Shown: piece after piece, positions 27,012-34,443 of the stretch | Layout of the letters: every line of letters begins with the position of its first letter | Position numbering within the stretch: position 1 is the stretch's first letter | Origin: Streptomyces sp. NRRL S-350 | GTDB lineage: Bacteria; Actinomycetota; Actinomycetes; Streptomycetales; Streptomycetaceae | Length of the DNA stretch: 64,000 bases | Direction: 5' to 3' | Assembly: GCF_000719705.1 (NCBI RefSeq) | Contig: NZ_JOHO01000006.1 | Coordinates: 124,001 to 188,000 of the forward strand | Position numbers and translations under genes: made by a program | Notes under the pieces: model-generated | What the model saw: the letters and a program-made list of their open reading frames with translations, nothing else | What the model was told of the DNA's origin: nothing | Database searches by the model: none

Positions 27012-27278
27012 TCAGCGGCGGGAGTTGCCGAACAGCAGCCGGTAGACGATCAGCAGTGCCAGGGCGCCGCCGATCGCCGACACCCAGGTCGCCCCGTCGA
27101 AGAAGTGCGCCGTGATCGACCGGTGCAGGAAGTGCGACGCGACCCAGCCGCCGACGAAGGACCCGGCGATGCCGATCAGGGTGGTCACGATCAGGCCGCC
27201 CGGGTCCTTGCCCGGCAGCAGCAGCTTGGCCAGCGCACCCGCCAGCAGGCCCAGCACGATCCACGCGATGATGCTCAT
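27012..27278 (-). CDS. GlsB/YeaQ/YmgE membrane protein
   Basis: An 88-residue membrane protein of the transglycosylase-associated (GlsB/YeaQ) family. Three hydrophobic segments: IIAWIVLGLLAGALAKLL, GGLIVTTLIGIAGSFVGGW and VSAIGGALALLIVYRLLF, with the family's PGKDPGG loop. Good ribosome site GGGAGGG before the ATG. The family is stress-linked but its biochemical role is unknown. It diverges from the glycosyltransferase across 223 bases that contain 9-bp CGCCGCCAC repeats near 27435-27465. Confidence 0.9.
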   Translation of the reverse strand: MSIIAWIVLGLLAGALAKLLLPGKDPGGLIVTTLIGIAGSFVGGWVASHFLHRSITAHFFDGATWVSAIGGALALLIVYRLLFGNSRR

Positions 27279-27501
27279 CCGTCGTCCCTCCCGTATCGGC
27301 GCGACGGCCCCGCCCGTCCGCTCTGCTCCGGAGGACGCCACCGCTCGGCGCCCGGTTCCGACGCCGCAGGGCGCAGTGTCGGTACCGGCCACCGACCAAC
27401 CGGCCACCGACCGCCTTCGCCACGCCGCTGCGCCGCCACGCCGCCACGCCGCCACGCGTGGCGCGCTCCCCGCAGGCCCTCCGCGCCGGAATACTGCGGC
27501 C

Positions 27502-28749
27502 ATGCGCATCCTGATCGCCACCGCCGGGTCCCGGGGGGACGTGGCGCCGTTCGCCGGGCTCGGGGTCCGCCTCCGGGCGGCCGGCCACCAGGTGGCCGTC
27601 GCCACCCATGCCTCGTTCGCCGAGTCCGTCCGGGCGGCCGGACTGGAGTTCCGGGCGCTGCCGCTCGACCCGCGCGCCGAACTCGCCTCCGCACAGGGGC
27701 AGCGGTTGCTGCGGGCCGGCAGTGGCGCCGGGGCCATCCTCCAACTCCTGCGCCTCGGCCGGAAGTTCATGCCCGCACTGGGCGACGGCATCGTCGAGGC
27801 CGTCGCCCTCGGCACCGACGTCCTGCTGACCACCGGCACCACCAGCGCGCTGGGCCAGGTCGCCGCCGAGGCCGCCGGCGTCCCCATCATCGAACTGCTC
27901 CTCCAACCCCTCGACCCGACCCGGGAGTTCGCGCCCGCTGTCACCGGCACCCGATCGCTCTCCCGGCCCGGCAACCTGCTCGCCGGGCACGCCGTGCAGA
28001 CCGGGATCGACCAGCTGTTCGCGCCCGCCGTCCGCGGGCTGCGCCGCAGGCTCGGCCTACCGCCGCAGAGCATCGCCCGGGCCCGCCGCCACCGCCCCGT
28101 CCTGCACGGGTTCTCGCCGACGGTGGTCCCCCGGCCTGCCGACTGGCACCCCCGCCTGGACGTGGCGGGCTACTGGTGGCCGCCCGCCCAGCCGGACTGG
28201 CAGCCCCCGGCCCGGTTGCTCGACTTCCTCGGCGCGGGGCCGCCGCCGGTCTTCGTCGGCTTCGGCAGCCTCGTGGTGGGCGATGCGGAACGGCTCACCG
28301 CGACCGCGGTCGCCGCCGCCCGCTCCGCCGGGGTGCGGCTCCTGCTGCAGTCGGGTTGGAGCGGGTTGTCCGCCGAGGACTCGGACACCGTCCTGACCAT
28401 CGGGGACGCCCCGCACGACTGGCTGTTCCCCCGGATGGCGGCCGTGGTCCACCACGCGGGCGCGGGCACCACGGCCGCCACCCTCCGCGCCGGAACTCCC
28501 AGCATCCCCGTTCCCGGCCAGCTCGACGCGCCCTTCTGGGCGAGCCGACTCACTGCCCTCGGCGTCTCCCCCGGCCCCGTCCCGCTCCGGGCCCTCGCCC
28601 CCGCCCGGCTCGCCGCCGCGATCCGCAGCGCCCTCGACAACCCGCACCACCTCGCCCGCGCACAGTCCGTCGCCGCCACCCTCGCGAGCGAGGACGGCAC
28701 CGCGAAGGTCCTCACCGCCGTGGAACGCGCGGCGGCGGCGGCCGGGTGA
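27502..28749 (+). CDS. GT1-family glycosyltransferase
   Basis: A 415-residue GT-B glycosyltransferase like macrolide or sterol glycosyltransferases. N-terminal ILIATAGSRGDVAPFAGLG is the acceptor-domain start of this group; the C-terminal donor motif HHAGAGTTAATLRAGTPSI is clear and should bind UDP- or TDP-sugar. No signal peptide. The ATG follows the motif-free upstream readable stretch and homology begins at residue 2. No sugar-biosynthesis or macrolide genes are nearby, so the acceptor is unknown. Its stop codon lies in the first unit of a heptad-repeat element. Confidence 0.9.
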   Translation: MRILIATAGSRGDVAPFAGLGVRLRAAGHQVAVATHASFAESVRAAGLEFRALPLDPRAELASAQGQRLLRAGSGAGAILQLLRLGRKFMPALGDGIVEAVALGTDVLLTTGTTSALGQVAAEAAGVPIIELLLQPLDPTREFAPAVTGTRSLSRPGNLLAGHAVQTGIDQLFAPAVRGLRRRLGLPPQSIARARRHRPVLHGFSPTVVPRPADWHPRLDVAGYWWPPAQPDWQPPARLLDFLGAGPPPVFVGFGSLVVGDAERLTATAVAAARSAGVRLLLQSGWSGLSAEDSDTVLTIGDAPHDWLFPRMAAVVHHAGAGTTAATLRAGTPSIPVPGQLDAPFWASRLTALGVSPGPVPLRALAPARLAAAIRSALDNPHHLARAQSVAATLASEDGTAKVLTAVERAAAAAG

Positions 28750-28888
28750 CAGGGAACAACGGAGAGCGAACAGATGACAGCCGACAGATTTCGAAAGCTG
28801 TCTGCTGTCAACTGTTCGCCGTCGGATGTCATCCACCCGCTGTCGTGCACCCCCTGTCACTCACCGGCCACCACCTGCCCACGGTCAC
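28745..28888. repeat. heptad inverted-repeat element, copy 4
   Basis: Twenty 7-bp units plus a 4-base centre, all in register: six left units of GNNNACA type (GGTGACA, GGGAACA, GATGACA, GCCGACA and others), centre GATTTCG AAAG, then thirteen right units such as CTGTCTG, CTGTCAA, CTGTTCG, CTGTCGT and CTGTCAC, decaying outward. The first unit contains the TGA of the glycosyltransferase and the last contains the reverse TGA of the permease, so it fills the convergent gap exactly. Confidence 0.88.
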
Positions 28889-30471
28889 TCCGCCGCCGCC
28901 CGCCGCCGACCGCCTGCTGCCCGCCGCCGCGATCCGGACTGACCGCCCAGGAGGCCGGCGAGAAGGACGTAGACCACCGACGCCCCCGCGAGACCGACCG
29001 CCCAGCCGTAGTCGGCCAGGGGTTTGAGGAGGGGGATCAGGCCGTCCGCCGGGAAGGGGCCCTGCTTCGCGCCGTGGGCGTCGACGGCCGAGTAGGAGCC
29101 GCCGACGGCCAGCAGGCCGCCGACCAGCAGGGCCGTGACGGCCCGCCAGTTCCACCCCCCGGTGTACCAGTACGCCCCGCCCGGGCGGTAGAGCTCGGCG
29201 AGTCGGAGGCGGGTGCCGCGCAGCAGCCAGTAGTCCGCGATCAGGACACCGGCGACGGTGCCGAGCAGCCCGCCGACCACGCCCAGCCAGGTGAAGATGT
29301 AGACGTGCGGATCGGCGATCAGCCGCCACGGGAAGATGGCGATGCCGACCACGCCCGTGATCAGCGCCCCGGTACGGAAGTTGACGAACCGGGGCAGGAG
29401 GTTGGTCAGGTCGTAGGCGGGCGAGACCACGTTGGCGGCGATGTTCACCGACAGCGTCGCGACCAGGACGGTCAGCAACGCGAACAGGATGCCGACGGGG
29501 CTCTCCATCTTGGCGGCGAGCTGGATCGGATCCCATACCGGTGTGCCGTAAACGGCCTGGGAGCCGGAGGTGACCAGCACGGACAGGAACGCGAAGAGCG
29601 TCATCGTCGTCGGCAGGCCGAGCGCCTGCCCCCGGATCTGGGCCCGCTGGCTGCCACCGAAGCGGGTGAAGTCCGGAATGTTGAGCGACAGAGTCGACCA
29701 GAAGCCGATCATGCCCATCAACGACGGGAAGAAGACCTTCCAGAACCCGCCGCCCCACCCCAGCGTGGACGGCTGGTCGAGCAGTGGGCCGAATCCGCCC
29801 GCCTTGACGGTGATCCAGGCCAGCAGTGCGAGCGCGCCGACGATGACGAACGGCGCCGCCCAGTTCTCGAAGCGCCGCAGCGCTTCCATCCCCCGGGCGA
29901 TGATGGCCATCTCCAGCAGCCAGAACAGCAGGAACGAGAGCCACTGCGTCCACGGGTAGCCGCCCAACTCCCCGGCTGTGCGCCAGGACTGGCCGAGCAA
30001 CTTGCCGGCCAGCAGGAAGATCCCCTCGCCGCCGATCCAGGTCTGGATCCCGAACCAGGCGCAGGCCACCGCCGCCCGGAGCAGGGCGGGCAGGTTGGCG
30101 CCGCGCAGCCCGAAGGAGGCGCGGGCGAACACCGGGAAGGGGATGCCGTACTTGGTGCCGGCGTGCCCGGTGAGCAGCATCGGTACCAGCACGATCAGGT
30201 TGGCGAGCGCGATGGTCAGCACCGCCTGTTTCCAGTCCATACCGATCGCGACCAGGCCCGAAGCCAGGGTCCAGGACGGGATGTTGTGGGCCATGCCGAC
30301 CCAGAGGGCGAGGAAGTTGTACGTGGTCCAGGTGCGCCGTGCCACCGGGACCGGACGCAGGTCGTCGCTGGTGAAGCCGTTGGGAGGCAGATCCCCGGCG
30401 GACGAGTCGAGTTCGACCCGGCCGTCGGGGTACTGCCGCTGTCTGCCGCCGTCGGTCGCGGTGTCGGGCAT
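28885..30471 (-). CDS. NCS1-family permease (ureide/nucleobase type)
   Basis: A 528-residue, twelve-segment cation symporter of the NCS1 family (allantoin, hydantoin, uracil, cytosine transporters). Conserved early stretch NFLALWVGMAHNIPSW and PFPVFARASFGLRGAN are diagnostic; GIQTWIGGEG follows. The ATG with CGGGAGTT ahead is chosen over one 17 codons upstream. It is the last gene of the group with the oxidoreductase, dihydropyrimidinase and amidohydrolase, so it probably imports their cyclic substrate. Which base or ureide it carries cannot be told by eye. Confidence 0.9.
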   Translation of the reverse strand: MPDTATDGGRQRQYPDGRVELDSSAGDLPPNGFTSDDLRPVPVARRTWTTYNFLALWVGMAHNIPSWTLASGLVAIGMDWKQAVLTIALANLIVLVPMLLTGHAGTKYGIPFPVFARASFGLRGANLPALLRAAVACAWFGIQTWIGGEGIFLLAGKLLGQSWRTAGELGGYPWTQWLSFLLFWLLEMAIIARGMEALRRFENWAAPFVIVGALALLAWITVKAGGFGPLLDQPSTLGWGGGFWKVFFPSLMGMIGFWSTLSLNIPDFTRFGGSQRAQIRGQALGLPTTMTLFAFLSVLVTSGSQAVYGTPVWDPIQLAAKMESPVGILFALLTVLVATLSVNIAANVVSPAYDLTNLLPRFVNFRTGALITGVVGIAIFPWRLIADPHVYIFTWLGVVGGLLGTVAGVLIADYWLLRGTRLRLAELYRPGGAYWYTGGWNWRAVTALLVGGLLAVGGSYSAVDAHGAKQGPFPADGLIPLLKPLADYGWAVGLAGASVVYVLLAGLLGGQSGSRRRAAGGRRRAAAE

Positions 30472-30557
30472 GGGTAACTCCCGTCTGCTGCAACTGGGAT
30501 CACATGGGGATCGGGGTACCACGGGACGGAGCGTCGGGCGGTCACGGCGTCACGGGA

Positions 30558-31571
30558 TCACACGTGCGGGATGACGTCCGTCCCGTAGGCGTCGATGGTG
30601 GCCTCGATCGCGTCGTGCATGGCGTAGACGGCGAACTGGTCGACGCCGAGCGAGCGGAGTTCGGCCAGTCGGGCGCGCTGCGCCTCGGCCGGGCCGATCA
30701 GGCAGAAGCGGTCCACGATCTCGTCGGGGACGAAGGTCGTGTCGGGGTTCCCGGCCCGCCCGTGATGGCTGTAGTCGTACCCCTGGCGGCCCTTGATGTA
30801 GTCGGTGAGCGCCTCCGGCACCAGGTCGGAGTGCTCGCCGTAGTGGTTGACCAGGTCGGCGACGTGGTTGCCGACCATCCCGCCGAACCATCGGCACTGC
30901 TCTCGGGCGTGGGCGAGCGCGGCCGGCGACTCGTCGGCGGTGACGTAGGCCGGGGCGGCTACGCAGATGGTGACGGAGTCCGGGTCGCGGCCCGCTTCGA
31001 CGGCGGCGGCCCGCACCGCCTTCACCATGAACTCGGTGAGGTAGGGGTCGGCCAACTGCAGGATGAATCCGTCGGCTTGCTGTCCGGTCAGCGCCAGCGC
31101 CCTGGGCCCGTACGCGCCCATCCAGATCGGCAGCGACGCGTCCGGGCCGACCCACGGCAGGTGCATCTCGGTGCCGTCCACCTCGACGGTGCGGCCCTCG
31201 GCCAACTCCTTGATGGCGTGCATCGCTTCGGAGAGCCGGGCGAGGGTCGCGGGGCGGCGCCCGGCGACCCGCATGGCGCTGTCGCCGCGGCCGATCCCGC
31301 AGACCGTGCGGTTGCCGTACATGTCGTTCAGCGTGGCGAACAGGGAGGCGGTGACCTCCCAGGTCCGGGTGGAGGGGTTGGTGACCATCGGGCCGACGGT
31401 CAGGCGTTCGGTCTCGGCGAGGATCCGGCTGTAGATGACGAAGGGCTCCTGCCACAGGACACAGGAGTCGAAGGTCCAGCCGTGGCTGAACCCGGCCTGC
31501 TCGGCGCGGATCATCCGGTCGATGAGGAGGCGGGCGGGCGGGTCGGTCTGCAGGACGAGGCCGATGTCCAT
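30558..31571 (-). CDS. LLM-class F420-type oxidoreductase (TIGR03842-like)
   Basis: A 337-residue luciferase-like TIM-barrel protein of the subgroup found beside dihydropyrimidinases. Opening DIGLVLQTDPPARLLIDRM and GWTFDSCVLWQEPF, then NPSTRTWEVTASL and GIGRGDSAMRV, are typical; such proteins use F420 or FMN. The ATG has CGGAGCC ahead. Its position between dihydropyrimidinase and the NCS1 permease suggests it prepares or oxidises a ring substrate. Cofactor and reaction are inferred from the family. Confidence 0.87.
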   Translation of the reverse strand: MDIGLVLQTDPPARLLIDRMIRAEQAGFSHGWTFDSCVLWQEPFVIYSRILAETERLTVGPMVTNPSTRTWEVTASLFATLNDMYGNRTVCGIGRGDSAMRVAGRRPATLARLSEAMHAIKELAEGRTVEVDGTEMHLPWVGPDASLPIWMGAYGPRALALTGQQADGFILQLADPYLTEFMVKAVRAAAVEAGRDPDSVTICVAAPAYVTADESPAALAHAREQCRWFGGMVGNHVADLVNHYGEHSDLVPEALTDYIKGRQGYDYSHHGRAGNPDTTFVPDEIVDRFCLIGPAEAQRARLAELRSLGVDQFAVYAMHDAIEATIDAYGTDVIPHV

Positions 31572-31634
31572 GGGTGGCTCCGAGAAGGGATGGGCCGCCG
31601 CCCGACCGCCGGTCTCGGGCCCGGGCGGCGGCAG

Positions 31635-31662
31635 GTTGACAACGGGGAACGGAAGGTTGACA
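31635..31662. repeat. possible degenerate heptad array
   Basis: Two GTTGACA units exactly 21 bases (three heptads) apart with ACGGGGA and ACGGAAG between. It resembles a decayed left arm of the heptad family, without a visible centre or right arm. A separate GGGGACGGC-type repeat continues to about 31740. Confidence 0.35.
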
Positions 31663-31744
31663 GCGAGGGGCCAGGCAGCAGCGGATCGGCCGGCAGGAGG
31701 CCTGGGGACGGCGCGGACAGCGGGGACGGCAGGGGACGGCAGGG

Positions 31745-33175
31745 TCAGACGAGGTACTGGCAGGTGTCGCGGCGCAGGAACGTGCCGTGGCCGGCCCGGC
31801 CCAGCCAGTTGCCGTCGTCCAGCACGACGGTGCCCCGGGAGAGCACCGTGCGCGCCCGGCCGGTGAGCCGGCGGCCCTCGTACGCGGAGTAGTCGACGTT
31901 CATGTGGTGGGTCGCGGCGGAGACGGTCTGCACCGCGGTGGGGTCGTAGACGACGAGGTCGGCGTCGGCGCCCGGCGCGATGGTGCCCTTGCGCGGGTGC
32001 AGCCCGAACATCCGGGCGGGCGTGGTGCAGGCGATCTCGATCCAGCGGCGTCGGCTGATGTGCCCGTCCACGACGGCCTGGTGCAGCAGGTCCATCCGGT
32101 TCTCCACGCCCGGCAGCCCGTTGGGGATCTTCGAGAAGTCGCCGCGACCGAGTTCCTTCTGGCCGGCGAAGCAGAACGGGCAGTGGTCGGTGGAGACGAC
32201 CTGGAGGTCGTTGGTGCGCAGCCCGCGCCAGAGCGCCTCCTGGTGCTCGCGCGGCCGAAGGGGCGTGCTGCACACGTACTTGGCGCCCTCGAAGCCGTCG
32301 GCGCCCTCCTCGGCGAGGTTGTCGGTGGAGAGGAAGAGGTACTGGGGGCAGGTCTCGCCGAAGACGTTGAGCCCGGCGTCGCGGGCCTGGGCGAGTTCGG
32401 CGAGCGCGGACGCGGCGGAGACGTGGACGACGTAGAGCGGGCTGCCGGCGACCTGGGCGAGCTTGATCGCCCGGTGGGTGGCCTCGGCCTCCAGCAGTTC
32501 GCGGCGGACCTCGCCGTGGTGGCGGGGGGCGGTCTTCCCTGCGGCGAGCGCCTGTTCGACCAGCACGTCGATGGCGATGCCGTTCTCGGCGTGCATCATG
32601 ATCAGCCCGCCGTTGGCCGCGCCGCGCTGCATGGCGCGAAGGATGCGGCCGTCGTCGCTGTAGAAGACGCCGGGGTAGGCCATGAAGAGCTTGAACGAGG
32701 TGGACTCGCCGGAGTCGACGAGCGTGTCCATCTCCTTGAGGACGCCGTCGTTGACGTCGGAGACGATGGTGTGGAAGGCGTAGTCGATGGCGCAGTTGCC
32801 GTCGGCCTTGGCGTGCCAGGCGTCCAGGCCCTCGCGCAGCGAGCCGCCGACCGGCTGGACGGCGAAGTCGACGATGGTGGTGGTGCCGCCCCAGGCGGCG
32901 GCCCTGGTGCCGGTCTCGAAGGTGTCGGAGGCCGCGGTGCCGCCGAACGGCAGCTCCATGTGGGTGTGGGCGTCGACGCCGCCCGGGATGACGTAGTGGC
33001 CGGTGGCGTCGAGGACGGTGTCGGCGCTCCACGCCTCGGCGGCGGAGCTGCCGGTGGTGGCGAGGGCGGCGATGCGCTCGCCCTCGATCAGGACGTCGGC
33101 GGGGAGTTCCTCGGTGGCCGTGATGACGAGGCCGCCGCGGACGATGGTGCGCCGGTGCGGGTCGGGGGTGGTCAT
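31745..33175 (-). CDS. dihydropyrimidinase/hydantoinase
   Basis: Cyclic amidohydrolase that opens dihydropyrimidine or hydantoin rings, 476 residues. Metal ligands: H70 and H72 in VDAHTHME, carboxylated Lys161 in SFKLFMAYPG, later His in MMHAENG region and HVSAAS, and Asp in STDHCPF. TCPQYLFLS and PRKGTIAPGADAD are standard. The ATG follows GAGGAGC; a readable stretch upstream belongs to the nitrilase gene in another frame. Eleven bases separate it from the upstream amidohydrolase, so they form one operon in which the opened carbamoyl product is passed on. Confidence 0.94.
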   Translation of the reverse strand: MTTPDPHRRTIVRGGLVITATEELPADVLIEGERIAALATTGSSAAEAWSADTVLDATGHYVIPGGVDAHTHMELPFGGTAASDTFETGTRAAAWGGTTTIVDFAVQPVGGSLREGLDAWHAKADGNCAIDYAFHTIVSDVNDGVLKEMDTLVDSGESTSFKLFMAYPGVFYSDDGRILRAMQRGAANGGLIMMHAENGIAIDVLVEQALAAGKTAPRHHGEVRRELLEAEATHRAIKLAQVAGSPLYVVHVSAASALAELAQARDAGLNVFGETCPQYLFLSTDNLAEEGADGFEGAKYVCSTPLRPREHQEALWRGLRTNDLQVVSTDHCPFCFAGQKELGRGDFSKIPNGLPGVENRMDLLHQAVVDGHISRRRWIEIACTTPARMFGLHPRKGTIAPGADADLVVYDPTAVQTVSAATHHMNVDYSAYEGRRLTGRARTVLSRGTVVLDDGNWLGRAGHGTFLRRDTCQYLV

Positions 33176-33186
33176 CTCGCTGCTCC

Positions 33187-34029
33187 TCAGGCCTCGGCGA
33201 GGGGTCCGTAGGCGTCGGGCCGACGGTCGCGGTAGAACGCCCACTGCTGGCGGACCTGTTCGATCAGGCCGAGGTCGAGGTCCCGGACGACGAGTTCCTC
33301 CTCCTTGTCGGAGGCGACGTCGCCGACGAACTGGCCGCGCGGGTCGACGAAGTAGGAGGTGCCGTAGAAGTCGTTGTCGCCGTACTCCTCGGTGCCGACC
33401 CGGTTGATGGCGGCGACGAAGTACTCGTTGGCGACGGCGGCGGCGGGCTGTTCGAGCTGCCAGAGGTAGGCGGACAGACCGCGGCTGGTGGCGGAGGGGT
33501 TGTAGACGATCTGCGCGCCGGCCAGGCCCAGGGCTCGCCAGCCCTCGGGGAAGTGGCGGTCGTAGCAGATGTAGACGCCGACCTTGCCGACGGCGGTGTC
33601 GAACACGGGCCAGCCCAGGTTGCCGGGCTTGAAGTAGTACTTCTCCCAGAAGCCCCTGACCTGCGGGATGTGGTGCTTGCGGTACTTGCCGAGGTAGCTG
33701 CCGTCGGCGTCGATCACGGCGGCGGTGTTGTAGTAGACGCCGGTCTGCTCCTCCTCGTAGACCGGGACGACCATGACCAGTCCGAGCTCGCGGGCGAGGT
33801 CCTGCATCCGGCGCACGGTCGGACCGTCGGGGACGGCCTCGGCCCAGCGGTAGTGCTCGGGTTCCTGGACCTGGCAGAAGTAGGGGGAGTTGAAGACCTC
33901 CTGGTAGCCGATGATCTTCGCACCCTGGGCGGCGGCCTCCCGGGCGTACCGCTCGTGGAGCGCGATCATGCTCTCCTGGTCGCCGGTCCAGCGGGTCTGG
34001 ACGAGCGCGGCACGGACGATCTGCGACAT
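33187..34029 (-). CDS. nitrilase-superfamily N-carbamoyl amidohydrolase
   Basis: A 280-residue carbon-nitrogen hydrolase, close to beta-ureidopropionase and N-carbamoylputrescine amidase. The catalytic triad is visible: Glu44 in QEVFNSPYF, Lys118 in KYRKHHIP and Cys155 in VYICYDRHFPEG. It should release ammonia and CO2 from the N-carbamoyl product of the next enzyme. First gene of the four-gene operon; ATG with GGAGGTACC ahead. Length is normal. Confidence 0.93.
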   Translation of the reverse strand: MSQIVRAALVQTRWTGDQESMIALHERYAREAAAQGAKIIGYQEVFNSPYFCQVQEPEHYRWAEAVPDGPTVRRMQDLARELGLVMVVPVYEEEQTGVYYNTAAVIDADGSYLGKYRKHHIPQVRGFWEKYYFKPGNLGWPVFDTAVGKVGVYICYDRHFPEGWRALGLAGAQIVYNPSATSRGLSAYLWQLEQPAAAVANEYFVAAINRVGTEEYGDNDFYGTSYFVDPRGQFVGDVASDKEEELVVRDLDLGLIEQVRQQWAFYRDRRPDAYGPLAEA

Positions 34030-34443
34030 GGGTACCTCCGCAACTCCGCGGCCCGGCCGTGCGGTCGGGCCCGCGGTATGAGGGTTGACGGGGCGGGTCT
34101 GACCCGCGGATCCGCTCGGGGATCCGCATGGGTCTACGTGCGTAGAAAGCGATCTCTAGACCGTAGGCCGGGCCTCGGTGGCCTGACAATACGTCGGCGG
34201 AAACACGTCTGGGGCGATCTTGTCGTGCGGACACGCGGGAGGTCCCGGGTGGGATGAAAGGCACATCTACCCCGTGAGTGCCCTCCTTACTCATTCGAGT
34301 GAACCGAGGCGTTCCGGGTGCGGGGCCGGTCATCGCCGGGTAGGACGCGCCCGAAGATCACTGCCGGTCTCAGCCCGCAGTGTTTCCAGACGAGTTCGGT
34401 GGGCCGGCCACGGGGACCGGAGCGGCCGCACGGGGGGTGACGG
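34030..34443. promoter_or_regulatory. divergent control region with nested palindromes
   Basis: About 410 bases between the ureide operon and the patatin-like gene. Two nested inverted repeats occur: TCTACG-TG-CGTAGA (34133-34146), inside outer arms GGTCTA (34131) and TAGACC (34157-34162). Further right, ACTCATTCGAGTGA (34289-34302) is an imperfect palindrome that recurs near 57.5 kb. No regulator gene is adjacent. Confidence 0.5.
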
